Assembly: GCA_022579005.1 (NCBI GenBank)
Contig: MU401884.1
Location: 1 to 18,745, forward strand
DNA from: Poronia punctata
Lineage: Eukaryota; Ascomycota; Sordariomycetes; Xylariales; Xylariaceae
Direction: 5' to 3'
Length of the DNA stretch: 18,745 nucleotides
The stretch's first letter is position 1, and every line of letters starts with the position of its first letter. The notes beneath the pieces were generated by a model that saw only the letters and a list, made by a program, of their open reading frames with translations, was not told the origin of the DNA and did not search any database. The position numbers and the translations under genes are program-made. This document shows, in pieces, positions 1 through 10,490 of the stretch.

Positions 1-2563
1 AGCTATTTTAAAATATAAAGTAAATATAAAATTATTTATATAAAGTTTTTTAGTAAAATATATATTTAAGTATTTAGTTTAATAAATATATTATAAATTT
101 ATTAATTTTAATTTAAAAGGTTTTTAAAAGCTTTGTACTAGTTTTTATATATTATATATGCTTTTTAACTATTTAGCTAAATTGTTTACTAGCACTATTT
201 TAAGCTTAAATATTAAGTATTAAAATTTTTAATATAATAAGTACTTTATTAACTAAGTAGTTTATAACTATTTATAATTATAAAAGTTATTTATTTAATT
301 TAACAATAATAACTTATTTTTTATAAATTACTTATATTTTTTTATAAAATATTTAAGCAGCGTTTTTAATATATTTATATTAAAGCTTTATAAATAGTAA
401 TTAAATATATATTTAAAATATTTTTTAGTTATAAAAAGTATTAATACTTTATTATTAAAACTTTTATTATAAAAATGTTAATTTATAGCAATATGCTTAA
501 ATAAATAATTTAATTAGTTTTTAAATACTTTATTAATTTAGTTTTTAAGCTTTTTATATATATACTTAAAGTAATTTATTAATTTAATATTTTAGCTTAA
601 AATTTTTTTAATTTTTATTTTTTTTGCTTAGCTTATTAAGTATTAAAGTATATTAAAACTTAAGTAGCTAAGCTAAAAATGCTATTTAAAAAAATTTGCT
701 TTAAAAGTAAGCTATTTAATATATTTTATATATATGTTTTTTTAAATATAAAAAAAAGCTTTATTTATATTTAATAGTAAATATTTTAAAATATATTAGT
801 TATATTTATTTTATATTTAATATAATATTAAATAATTAAGTTTTTTAAAGTAGCTTTTTAGTAGCTTTATATTTTACTAAATCTTTTTTTAAATAAAAAT
901 ATAAAAAAAAATAATATTTATTATAAAAGTTTTATAATAAGCTATATTTTTAAGCTTTAATATAAGTAGTTTTTTAGTTTTTTAAACTTTTATATTAACG
1001 TTTTTATAAGCTTATATAATTATAACTAAGTTTTTAGCTTAAAATAAGTTTTTTTTAAAAGTACTTTTAATATTATAAAAGCGCTTAATTTTATTAAAAA
1101 TATATAGTATTAACTTTAAATTAAAAATTGCTAAGTTTTTAAATAAGTATAGTTTTTATATAAGCTTTTTTAATATTTTAAAACTTATATATATAAAAAC
1201 TTGTTTTAATTATACTTTTTTTTTTTTTTTATAAGCTATTTATTAATTTTACTTTTTTTTAATTAGCTTTTATTACTTTAATAGTTTTAACTTTTGCTTT
1301 AAGTTTTAAATTATATTTAAGTTTAAACTTAATAAAGTTTTTATATTTTAAGTTTTTTTATAAAACCTTTTTTTTAAAGCTTTAAAAATATATATTAGTA
1401 TTTAAAAAAATTATAATAACTTTTATATGCTAAATATATTTTTTTAAAGTTATAAATATTTTTTTTAGTTTATTTAAGTAAATTAGTAATAGTTTTTTAA
1501 TAAATAGCTTTTTAGCTTTAATTAAAAGTTATAAAATAAAAATATTATTTTTATTTTTTACTTATAAAAAAAGTGCTTATTAATATTAAAAGTATATTTT
1601 TACTTTTTAACTTTTAAGCTTAGTTTTTTTTTTTTTTTTTATTAAATGTTATAAAAAACTTTTTAATTATTTTTATTTTTTTAAACTTTTAATTAATTAC
1701 TATATATGCTTAAAAATTAGTAGCTAATTTTAAATAATAAAGCTTGCTTTTATATATTTATTTTTTATATATTATTTTAAAAGCATTATACTAATATTTA
1801 TATTTTTTACTAAAAGCTTTAAAAAGCTATTAAAAAAAAAGTAAGTACTAAGTAATATATTAAGTTTATATTGTTTAAGTTATAAAATATAATAATTTTA
1901 CTTTATAATAAATTTTTTAAAATTTTTAATTAGTTTTTTTATGCTTCTTTTAATAAAGTTAAAAAAGTTTGCTTAAGCAATAGCTAATAATACTTTAATT
2001 ATAGTTTTTTTAACTTTTTAAAAGTTATTATATTATTTATTTACTTTTTTATTATATTTTATATAAAAAGCTTTATAGTTTTTAAATATAATATTACTTA
2101 TTTAAGTTTTTAGCTTTACTATTTTATTATTAAGCTTTTTTTAAGCTTTAATACTTTATTTATATTTATTTTTAAAAAATATAAATATTAATTTAAACTT
2201 TTTAATAAAGTTAAAAAAATTTATTAAAAGATTTTTAATATTAACTTATTTATTTTTATTTAAAGTAAAAGTATTTTTAGCTATATAAAACTTAAATTTA
2301 ATTTTTTTAGTAGTAAAAGTAATAAGCTTTTTATTAAGTTTAGTAATATTAACAAGTTTAAGTTATTTAAGCTAAAGTTTTTTATTTTTTAAGTTAATAT
2401 ATTACTATAGCTATAAAGCTAAAGCTTTTGTTTTAAATTTTTTATTTTAATAATAAAATTTTTTTAAGCAAAATAGTTTAATTTTATTAGCTAATACTAT
2501 TATTATTAAGTTACTATACTATTAAGCTTTAATAATAATAATAAGCAATATAAGACTTTTAAT
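1..2563. other. gene-free, RIP-like degraded AT-rich DNA
   Basis: No frame on either strand stays open for a meaningful distance: TAA and TAG occur every few codons in all six frames. G+C is about 8% in the first 60 bases. Surviving C is nearly always in GCT or ACT and surviving G in AGC or AGT, while CA, TG, TC and GA are scarce. By eye the plus strand is T-rich, with long T runs (15 T at 1216-1230, 17 T at 1624-1640) that could be minus-strand poly(A) tails of retroelements or plain slippage. No structural RNA, tandem array or recognisable transposon terminus was seen. It is most likely mutated transposon sequence of unknown family. Confidence 0.75.
1216..1230. repeat. poly(T) run, 15 nt
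   Basis: An uninterrupted run of 15 T. Similar runs lie at 1624-1640 (17 T), 3026-3041 (16 T), 4963-4975 (13 T) and 13072-13085 (14 T), with an A run at 14711-14726 (16 A). Most point the same way, which could reflect minus-strand poly(A) tails, but in DNA this AT-rich slippage explains them equally well. Confidence 0.5.
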
Positions 2564-2785
2564 TATTAAAACTAGCAAAATAGCTAAATTATATATATTA
2601 ATTAATATATACATAAAAAAGTAAAACTTTTTTTCTTTATAAAATTTGCACATACTAAATAAGTAAAAAAAAACCTTTTATAAAAAAACCTTTTTTTTTA
2701 TAGTAGTCTTTATTGTAGCTATATAACTTTTACTGTATAGGCATTACATTAATTCCTATTATCTTATAACCTATTAGATCTAACA
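2564..2785 (+). mobile_element. putative retrotransposon LTR, copy A (222 bp)
   Basis: This segment aligns without gaps to 18293-18514 in the same orientation (offset 15,729). Similarity stops abruptly at both ends, as expected of a complete LTR. Copy A begins TATTA where copy B has TGTTA, and ends TAACA where copy B has TAATA, so the inferred unmutated ends are the 5-bp inverted repeat TGTTA/TAACA typical of fungal LTRs. There are 35 differences, all transitions. Copy A carries the A/T state at 15 of them, all at or before 2713, so its last 70 bp are the better preserved. Internally there is a TATATAAC stretch near 2721-2727 that could be a TATA-like element, but this is weak. Strand is assigned from the TG...CA ends, which are palindromic, and from the islands on the inner sides, so it is tentative. 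The superfamily (Copia or Gypsy) cannot be told. No coding sequence is expected in an LTR and none is present. Confidence 0.72.
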
Positions 2786-2801
2786 CCTACTATAGGTTAG
2801 A
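2779..2801. repeat. inverted repeat spanning the LTR copy A inner edge
   Basis: TCTAAC (2779-2784) pairs with GTTAGA (2796-2801) around an 11-nt spacer that itself holds CCTA and TAGG. It straddles the junction of LTR copy A and the preserved island, where a reverse-transcription primer site would be expected in an LTR element. No match to a tRNA 3' end was recognised, so a primer-binding role is only a possibility. Confidence 0.4.
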
Positions 2802-3025
2802 GAGCAACCAGAGACGCTATAGGCCTAGAAAGCATGTCACACCCTTAAGGTTACCTTATTAGGCTTTTAGAACTCCTATAAGTAATCAGAAGCAAGCCGT
2901 ATATGTTTACGTATTGTGCTATTTTAGTTTAAGCTGTTTTATTTTGTCGAAATATTATCACATTTTTTAGCAAAGGGGGACAGTGGGCCGTTAGCCATTA
3001 TCTGCTATTACCTATTTCCTTGCAC
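2786..3025 (+). other. preserved, less-mutated island (possible retrotransposon 5' leader)
   Basis: This stretch has far more G and C than its surroundings (24 of 60 bases at 2821-2880) and keeps CA, TG, TC, GA and CG dinucleotides that are almost absent elsewhere. It contains the densest GC block of the window at 2975-2993, with a run of five G followed by CAGTGGGCC, and a short palindrome AAGGTTACCTT at 2847-2857. All frames are interrupted and no protein is recognised. It lies directly inside LTR copy A, so the simplest reading is the untranslated leader of that element. It could also be unrelated DNA inserted later and not yet mutated. The preserved zone is continuous with the last 70 bp or so of LTR copy A. 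Confidence 0.55.
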
Positions 3026-3135
3026 TTTTTTTTTTTTTTTTATATTTTGTATAAAAAACCTTTTTATTTTATATTTTGTATAAAAAACTTTTTTTTTTTA
3101 TATTTTATATACTAAACTTTTTTATTTTTTATATT
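3026..3135. repeat. 29-bp tandem repeats, 3-4 copies
   Basis: A T-rich run followed by TATTTTGTATAAAAAAC is repeated with a period of 29 bp: the AAAAAAC or CTAAAC ends fall at 3059, 3088 and 3117, and a decayed fourth unit follows. Successive copies lose G and C (TTGTATAAAAAAC becomes TTATATACTAAAC), so G+C decays away from the preserved island. The unit resembles the AAAACCTTTT-type tracts at 2672-2700 inside LTR copy A. Confidence 0.65.
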
Positions 3136-5000
3136 AAAATATAATATTATCTTGCTTATAGTTTAAATTATTTATAATACTTTGTTTTTTTTTTTAAATT
3201 AATTTTGTTTATAACTAGATTATAAATTTATTTTATTTTAAATATAATATTAATAATATTTTTATAAATATTAATTAAAATAGCAGTAAATATAAACTTT
3301 ATACTTTATAGCGCTAGCTTTATAAATAAAGCTTAAAATAAAAAAGCTAATATTAAATTAAAAATTTTGCTAAAAAGATTTAAGCTTTTTTTAGTTATAG
3401 CTAAAATAATAAATTTATATAAAAATATTTAGCTAAAACTAGCTATTTAAAAATAAGTTAGTAAATAATTTAATAAATTTAAACTTAGCATAGTATATTA
3501 TAATAGCGTTATAAACTTAAAAAATATAATAAAGCTAATTAATAAGTATAAAAATTTTTTACTTAGCATTTATAATATAGTTTTATAATTAAAAAGTTTA
3601 AAAAAAACTATTTTTATAAGTTTATTTAAACTTAAATAAGCTTTATTATTAGTAAAAATTTTATTTATTAATATTATAAAAAAATATAGTTAAAGTAAGT
3701 TTAATAAAAAAGTAAATTAACTATATATTAGTATAAGTAATATATTATTTTTAATTATAATTTTATATAGTATTTTAATAAGTATATAAACCTTTAAAAA
3801 ATAAAGTTTAAAGTAAATAAAAAAATATATAGCTAAAAAACATTAGCTAATTATTTTAAATTTATATTTATATTAACACTTATTTATATATAATTATTTA
3901 AATTTATATTAGCTTAACTATTTATACTTTAATAAATATTTTAAAATAATATATATATATAATAACGTTTGCTAGCTTTTAATTATTATTTACTTAAGTA
4001 AATATAAGTATTAAAACTGCTTTTTTTGCTAACGCTTAAGGCTTTTTTATTAAAGCTAATAAAACTAATATAATATATAAAAGCTTTAATAGTATATATT
4101 TTATTTATTATTAAAATAACTAGCTAGCTTTTTATTATTTATAAAAAATTAGCAAATAAAACTAAAAAATTAAAATATAGTAGCATAGCTTTTAATATAA
4201 GTTAACTAATTTTTTAATTTATTTTATAAATAAACTATTTATAATTAAATATTTTAATTTTAATAACTATTAAAATTTTATTACTATATATATAATTTAT
4301 AAGCTTATATTTTATTAAAAAGTAAAGCAGTTTATATAACTTTAAAATAATTATAAAATTTAAAAGTAAAAAAACTAGCTTTATATTATTATTAAAAAAC
4401 TTTTTAAAATTTATAAAAACTATATTAATAACTAAAAAATTTTTATATTTAAAAGCTTTATAGCTAAAAAAATGCTTTATATTATAGCTATACTTTTAAA
4501 AAAAGTTAAAATAAATGCTTTTATATTTATAAAAATAAAGCAATAATATAATAAATAGCTAAAAAAAATAAGCTTTTAATAAAGATTTTATAATAATATT
4601 AATTATTAATATTTATATTTTTAAATATATTTAAAATTATAATAGCATATATATAATTATAAAAAGTTTAGCTAAAAGCTTTATTTTATAATTACTTTAT
4701 ATTTAACTAGTAGCTTTAATATATATATAAGTTAAATATATTAAACTAAAACTATTTAATTTATAAAAAGTATAATAGCTTACTAAGCAACTTTATTTTT
4801 TAAAGTATACTTTAAAGTTTAAAAAAAATTAAGAAAATATAAGCAATGCTACTTTTAAAACCTTAAAAAGTATGCTAAGTATATATAAAAAAAATAAAAA
4901 AAAATATAAAATAATAAAATTTATATAAATAAATAGCTAACTTGCTTTTTATTACCTACTACTTTTTTTTTTTTTATTAGTTTTTTTAACTTTTAAAGCT
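3136..5000. other. gene-free, degraded AT-rich DNA
   Basis: All frames carry dense TAA and TAG codons. By eye the plus strand is richer in A than T here, the opposite of 1-2563. LTR-retrotransposon coding strands are often A-rich, so this could be a ruined internal region of the element whose LTR is at 2564-2785. No reverse transcriptase, integrase or protease motif could be recognised even allowing for C-to-T and G-to-A changes, so this remains inference. No RNA gene or tandem array was seen. Confidence 0.6.
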
Positions 5001-5027
5001 TAGTAGTAATAATAATAATAATAATAA
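5001..5027. repeat. TAG/TAA trinucleotide microsatellite
   Basis: Nine triplets: TAG twice, then TAA seven times. It lies 48 bp before the 39-bp minisatellite and has the same TAG-TAG-(TAA)n layout, with the same preceding AAGCT-like bases, as the array at 5509-5554 on the far side. Confidence 0.9.
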
Positions 5028-5075
5028 AACAAAATACTTTATAGCTTTTTTATTTTTTTAAACTTTTACTATATA

Positions 5076-5440
5076 ACTTTAATAAAGTTAACTTTAAGTT
5101 TTACTAAGTACTAAACTTTAATAAAGTTAGCTTTAAGTTTTACTAAGTACTAAACTTTAATAAAGTTAGCTTTAAGTTTTACTAAGTACTAAACTTTAAT
5201 AAAGTTAGCTTTAAATTTTACTAAGTACTAAACTTTAATAAAGTTAGCTTTAAGTTTTACTAAGTATTAAACTTTAATAAAGTTAGCTTTAAGTTTTACT
5301 AAACAAACTAAAGCAATAATAAAGTTAATATTAAGTTTTACTAAGTAAACTAAAGCAATAATAAAGTTAATATTAAGTTTTACTAAGCAAACTAAAACAA
5401 TAATAAAGTTAGTATTAAGTTTTGCTAAGTAAACTAAAGC
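5076..5440. repeat. 39-bp / 42-bp minisatellite (6 + 3 units)
   Basis: Six 39-bp units start at 5076, 5115, 5154, 5193, 5232 and 5271 with exact spacing. Each begins ACTTTAATAAAGTTAGCTTT and ends near AAGTACTAA. Within the sixth unit the sequence switches to a related 42-bp form, with copies starting at 5315, 5357 and 5399 that carry AAACTAAAGCAATAAT in place of the AAGTACTAAACTTTAAT portion. The 39-bp units are nearly identical (isolated changes such as GTTAAC for GTTAGC in the first), so amplification is recent compared with the surrounding decay, or the units are kept alike by exchange. A fragment of the 42-bp form (ACTAAAGCAATA) recurs near 5490. No open frame runs through the array. Confidence 0.95.
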
Positions 5441-5508
5441 AAGGTTTTTAATTTTTTTAATAGCTTAAATACTAAAACCTTTTTAAAAAACTAAAGCAAT
5501 AAAAAAGC

Positions 5509-5554
5509 TAGTAGTAATAATAATAATAATAATAATAATAGCAATAGCAATAGC
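5509..5554. repeat. TAG/TAA microsatellite with TAGCAA tail
   Basis: TAG twice, TAA eight times (5515-5538), then TAGCAA repeats ending near 5554. It mirrors the microsatellite at 5001-5027 on the other side of the minisatellite, which suggests the flank was duplicated along with the array. Confidence 0.9.
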
Positions 5555-8500
5555 TTTTTTTAAAATAATAATAATAATTTTTTTATATATAGTTACTAAG
5601 CTAAAAATATAAAACTTTTAACTAATTATACTAAAAAGCTTAAATGCTTATATTTTTTTAGTTACTAGCTATAATTATTATTTTAGCTAACTAAAAATAT
5701 TATAATAAAAAAAGCTTTTAATACTTTATTTTTTAAATTAAAAGTAAAAATATTACTTTTTTTATTAAGTTTATAATAAAAATAAGATTTTTTTAGCACT
5801 AAATATATAAATATACTTTAAATATTTAAATACTTTTAAGTATAATAAGCTTATTTTTTTTAAATAAGCTTTTTACTAAGTAATATTAGCTATTATTATT
5901 TAACTTAAGCTATTTTAGTAGTTTAGTTTATAACTAACTATTAATTTTGCTTTATATTGCTATATTTATTTATTTAAAATAAATATAATATTTTAAATTA
6001 ACTAATAATTTAATAAATAATTAAAGCTAATTATTTTTATTTTAAGTAAAATTATTAAGCAAGTATATAAAGGTATTAATATTATATAAAGCTTATTAAG
6101 TGTTAGTATATTTATATAAAAACAAAAAGTAGTATTTAAACTTGCTTACTAGCTTTTTATTTTAAAATATAAAAATTTTAATTTTATTATAGTAGCAATA
6201 TAATTTTTATAATTTTAATTATATAAATATAACTAAATATAATACTTTATTTAGTTTATATTTAATTTTTTTAAATAACTTTAACTACTTTTTAGCTTTT
6301 TTTATGTTTATATTAATATTATATAGCTTATTTATTTTTAAAGTTTTATATAAAACTAGTATTTTAAAGTTTTTAAAATTAATATTACTACTATAAGTTA
6401 AACAAAGTAAAGTAGTTATAAACTTATTAAAAAAAATATAGTATTTAAAATATAATTAATAGTAATAAGTTAAATAAAAAAACGTAATAAATTTAGTATA
6501 AGCGTATTTAAGTTTAGCTTATTATTTAAAATTTTAATAAAGTTTAACTTAAGCTATTTTTTTTTATAATTAAAGTAGCTATTAATTAAAAAATATTTAG
6601 TTTAAATTATGTAATAAAAGTTTTTATTATATTTTTTATTTATTGTTGCTTATATAAGCAGCTTAAGCTAAGATTTACTATAATTAAAGCATTATTTATA
6701 ATTAAAATATTTTTATTAAATTGCGCTATAAAGCTTTTAACTAATAAAGTAAATATAACTTAGTTTTTTAAAATTTATTATATTAATAGCTATAGCTTTA
6801 GCTTTAAATAATTATAGTAAGCAAAAGTAAATAAAAATAAAGCTAAAAATAAATAAATATAAAAAATAAAAAAAAATAAAAATTATAAAAAAAAAAGCTA
6901 AGCTAAGTTAAAAAACTAGCAAAAAACTTTTATATATATAAAAACGTAACGCTTTATTTATTACTTTTTTTTTAGCTTTTTTTTTTTTGCTTTTTTTATT
7001 TTACTATAATATAAAAAATTTTAATTAAAATATAGCACTATATATTACTTTATAATAAATTTATTATTAAAATATATAGTTTTTACTATAAATAAAAAAT
7101 GTTATTATTGTTAACAATATATTTAATATAGCTAAATATATACTTTAGTACTATAAAATTATTATTTTATATTATTTTTAGTATATAAAAAAATAATAAA
7201 TACTATTTTTTATAGTTGCCTTTTAATAAAGCTTATAAAAGCTAGTATATATACTTATAAATAAATATATTACTTATATAAGTATTAATATAGTATACTT
7301 ATAAATATATTTTAAAGTTATATAATTTACTAGTAAGTAGTATAGTGTTTTATACTTATTATTTTAACTAAAAGCTATATTATTTAAAGTTGCTATTTTT
7401 TATTTAAATAAAAAGCTTTTAAATTGCTAGTTTTTAAAAACTTAAAAGTAGTATAAGTTATATATATTAAAATCTATTAGCTTTTTAATATAATAAACTA
7501 TTTTTTTTAAAGCTGCTACTACTTTATTTAATAAATTTATTAAGTACTTAGTAATATAAGTTAATATGTTTATAAAATATAACTACTTATACTTAACTTA
7601 CTAGTATTATATACTTACTACTTTTTTTAAATATAATAGCTATTTTTTAAACTTTTTTTTTAAAGTTAAGCTTTAACTTTTAATTACTTATTATAATTAT
7701 AGCAAGCTAAAACCTTACTATTTAAAATTAATAAAGTAAAAATTTAAATAAATTATTGCTAGCATAAAGCTATATAATTTATAAGTTATAAATAATTAAA
7801 AAGCTTTAAAAAGTATTAGTTTTTAACTTAATAAAAATATTTAATTAAAACTTATTAATATTAGCTTTAAAAATACTATAGTTATTTAAGTAGTAATATA
7901 TTATTAAATAAACAATAACTAATTAAGTAAGCTATTTATAATTTTGCTATTAAGTTATTTAATATATTTAAATATATATAGCTTGTTTTTAAAATAAAAA
8001 TATATTGTTAAAAGCTTTTATTATTTTACTTAATAAAATACTTAAAATAATTTAAGTAGCGTAGTATATATTAAGTGCTACTTAACTTTATTACAACTTT
8101 AAAAGCTAAACTTTAAAACTTATAATATTATAAGCTATTATTTACTTTATAAAATGCTTGCTTTTAATTATAATATAAGTTTTATATATTATTATTTAAT
8201 TTATTATAGCTTTAAGCTAAAGCTTTTATTTAGCTACTTTATATAATCTTATTTAGTTACTTTGCTATTTTGCTTATAATAAAAAATTAACTTAGCTTTT
8301 AATAGCTATTTATATTTATAAGCAATTGCTAAAATAGCAGCAATACTAATATTACTTTTTTTTTTTTATTATTTCTTTATTTTTATAGCTAACTATTATA
8401 AAATAGTAAATTAATTTTAACTTTTAAAGCTATAATAATTAAAAAAAGTAGGTATTTATTAAAAGCTTTTAAGCTTGTTTTTAATAATAAGTTTATAATA

Positions 8501-9096
8501 AAATATATAGTAATATTGCTATATTTTATATAAAGAAAAAAATTAGCAAAAGCTTTTTATAATAAATATTATAACTAATTTTATTAATAGCTATTATATA
8601 TATATATTTTTTATTAACATATAAGCATTGCGCTTTTATTTTAGTTTATTGTTTATTTTGCTAGTTTATATTTTAGTATACTTAATATAAAAAAAAAGTA
8701 ATACTATATGTTATTATATATTATAAGTATAAACTATAGCTTTATTATATATTTAAAACCTTACTAAATTAATTTTAAATTATTTTAATATTTACTATTT
8801 AATTATAGTAGCTTATTAGCACTGCTTAGCTATACTTACTAAAACAATAATATGCTTTAAAAAACGTAGCTTTTTTTAAATAGCTTATATTTACTAATTA
8901 AGTTAAAATATAAGTACTAAATTTTTTTAATTAAAATAATAAAACTAATAATTAAATAGCTAAAAAAAAAAGTAATTTGCTATATATTTTATTTAAGGTT
9001 ATTATAATAGTAATACTTTTGCTATAATTTAAAAAATTATAGTAGCGCTAGCAAAAAAGGTTAATAAATGCTATTTAAGTTAAGAAACTAAGTATA

Positions 9097-9116
9097 TACT
9101 ATTATATATAATAGTA
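9097..9116. repeat. 20-bp perfect palindrome
   Basis: A perfect palindrome centred on an ATATAT core with TACTATT/AATAGTA ends. It contains almost only A and T, so a palindrome of this length is not surprising by chance. It is listed because a second, more significant inverted repeat begins 7 bp later. Confidence 0.5.
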
Positions 9117-9122
9117 CTATAA

Positions 9123-9160
9123 TATAGCAACGTTATTAGTTATTTATAAACGTTGCTATA
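9123..9160. repeat. 12-bp inverted repeat with preserved CG (stem-loop)
   Basis: TATAGCAACGTT at 9123-9134 is the exact reverse complement of AACGTTGCTATA at 9149-9160, with a 14-nt loop. Each arm keeps CA and CG bases, which are rare in this window, so the match is much less likely by chance than an AT-only palindrome. It could be a relic of a transposon terminal hairpin or a gene-converted small palindrome. No flanking duplication was found. Confidence 0.6.
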
Positions 9161-9420
9161 AGCTATTATAAAGTAGCTAGCTTTTATTATAAAAGCTATA
9201 ATATTTTTTTTACTACTAAAAAGTAGCTATTATTTTAAATAATAATAAGATTTTATATTATTTTTTTATATTTATATAAGTTTTTTTTAAATATAAATGC
9301 TTACTACTATATACTTTTTAAGGTTTTATACTTTTTAATTAATATTTAGTTAGCTATATATTAATATTAGCAAAACTAAGCAGTGCTAATAATAATATGC
9401 TACTTAAAATTTTTAATTTT

Positions 9421-10490
9421 TATATACTTACTAGCTTTATTTAAGTTAAAAATATAGCTTAAAAGCTTTTTATTTAAGTAAGCTGTTTTTAATAAATTAT
9501 TTATATAAAAAAATTTAAAAGTTAACTTATAAAACTATTTTTTTAAGTAGTTAAAAAAAGGTTAAAAAAATATAATTTTAAGTGCTTTTTACGCTTTTAA
9601 ATTTTAATATATAAGTAAAGTATTAAAACCTATACTTATAGTGCTTATTATATTTAAAAAAACTAAAAAATTAAATATATACTTAAGTGCTTTTAAAGCT
9701 TTTAGTACTTATTAAAAGTACTAATAAAAGCTATAATATATTTTAATAGCTAAAGTATATTTTAGTATATTAACATTATTAATAGCTATAAATTATTATA
9801 ATAATAATAAAAAAAAGCTTATAGCTACTTTTTTTATATATTTACTAGCTTTATTTAAGTTAAAAACATAGCTTAAAAGCTTTTTATTTAAGTAAGCTTT
9901 TTTTAATAAATTATTTATATAAAAATTTTTAAAAGTTAACTTATAAAACTATTTTTTAGCTAGTTAAAAAAAGTTAAAAAAATATAACTTTAAGTACTTT
10001 TTATATTTTAAATACCTAGTTTATAAAAATAATACTAAAGTATATATTAAAAATATTTTTTATACTTAAAATAACTAAAAATTAAAAAAACCTTAAGTAT
10101 TTTTTAAGCTTTAAATACCTAGGTTATAAAAATAGTATTAAAGTATATATTAAAAATATTTTTAGTACTTAAAATAACTAAGTATTAAGCAAGACTTTAT
10201 ATGCTTTTTAAGCTTTAAATATTTATTATATAAATAATAGTACTATAAAAAGCTATAGTATACTTTAGTATATATTATTAATAACTATAAATTATTATAA
10301 AAGTTATTAAAAAAAAGTTATAGCTACTTTTTTTATATACTTACTAACTTTAGCTAAGTTAAAAATATAGCTTAAAAGCTTTATTTTTAAGTAAAAGATT
10401 TTTAATAAATTATTTATATAAAAGATTTTAAAAGTTAACTTATAAAACTACTTTTATAGCTAGTTAAAAAGTAGTTAAAAATTTTAAATA
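9421..10490. repeat. segmental direct repeats, three copies (~150-180 bp core)
   Basis: A core beginning TATATACTTACTAGCTTTA recurs at 9421, 9835 and 10334 (offsets 414 and 499). It shares features such as AATATAGCTTAAAAGC, TTTTTAATAAATTATTTATA and AAAGTTAACTTATAAAACTA. Copies II and III also share the roughly 90 bp before them (near 9745-9834 and 10250-10333, including CTATAAATTATTATA), so the true unit is about 415-500 bp. Within unit II there is a smaller repeat of about 103 bp: AAATACCTAG at 10010 and 10113, each followed by a shared stretch. Copies differ mostly by C/T and G/A changes plus small indels. The array directly abuts the large minisatellite. Confidence 0.85.

Larger units (their letters stand above)
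5555..9420. other. gene-free, degraded AT-rich DNA
   Basis: About 3.9 kb with stops in every frame at short intervals and the same survivors (GCT, ACT, AGC, AGT) as elsewhere. No recognisable terminus, tandem array or RNA gene was seen apart from the inverted repeats listed separately near 9100-9160. The sequence is presumably decayed transposon DNA, but no family could be named. Confidence 0.65.

Noticed and set aside
2786..2815. Primer-binding site after LTR copy A
   Set aside because: The sequence does not resemble the complement of a tRNA 3' end (no TGG start), so no primer could be named.
5076..5440. CRISPR-like array
   Set aside because: The units are contiguous with no unique spacers between identical repeats. 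It is a plain tandem minisatellite in DNA of eukaryotic (fungal) character.
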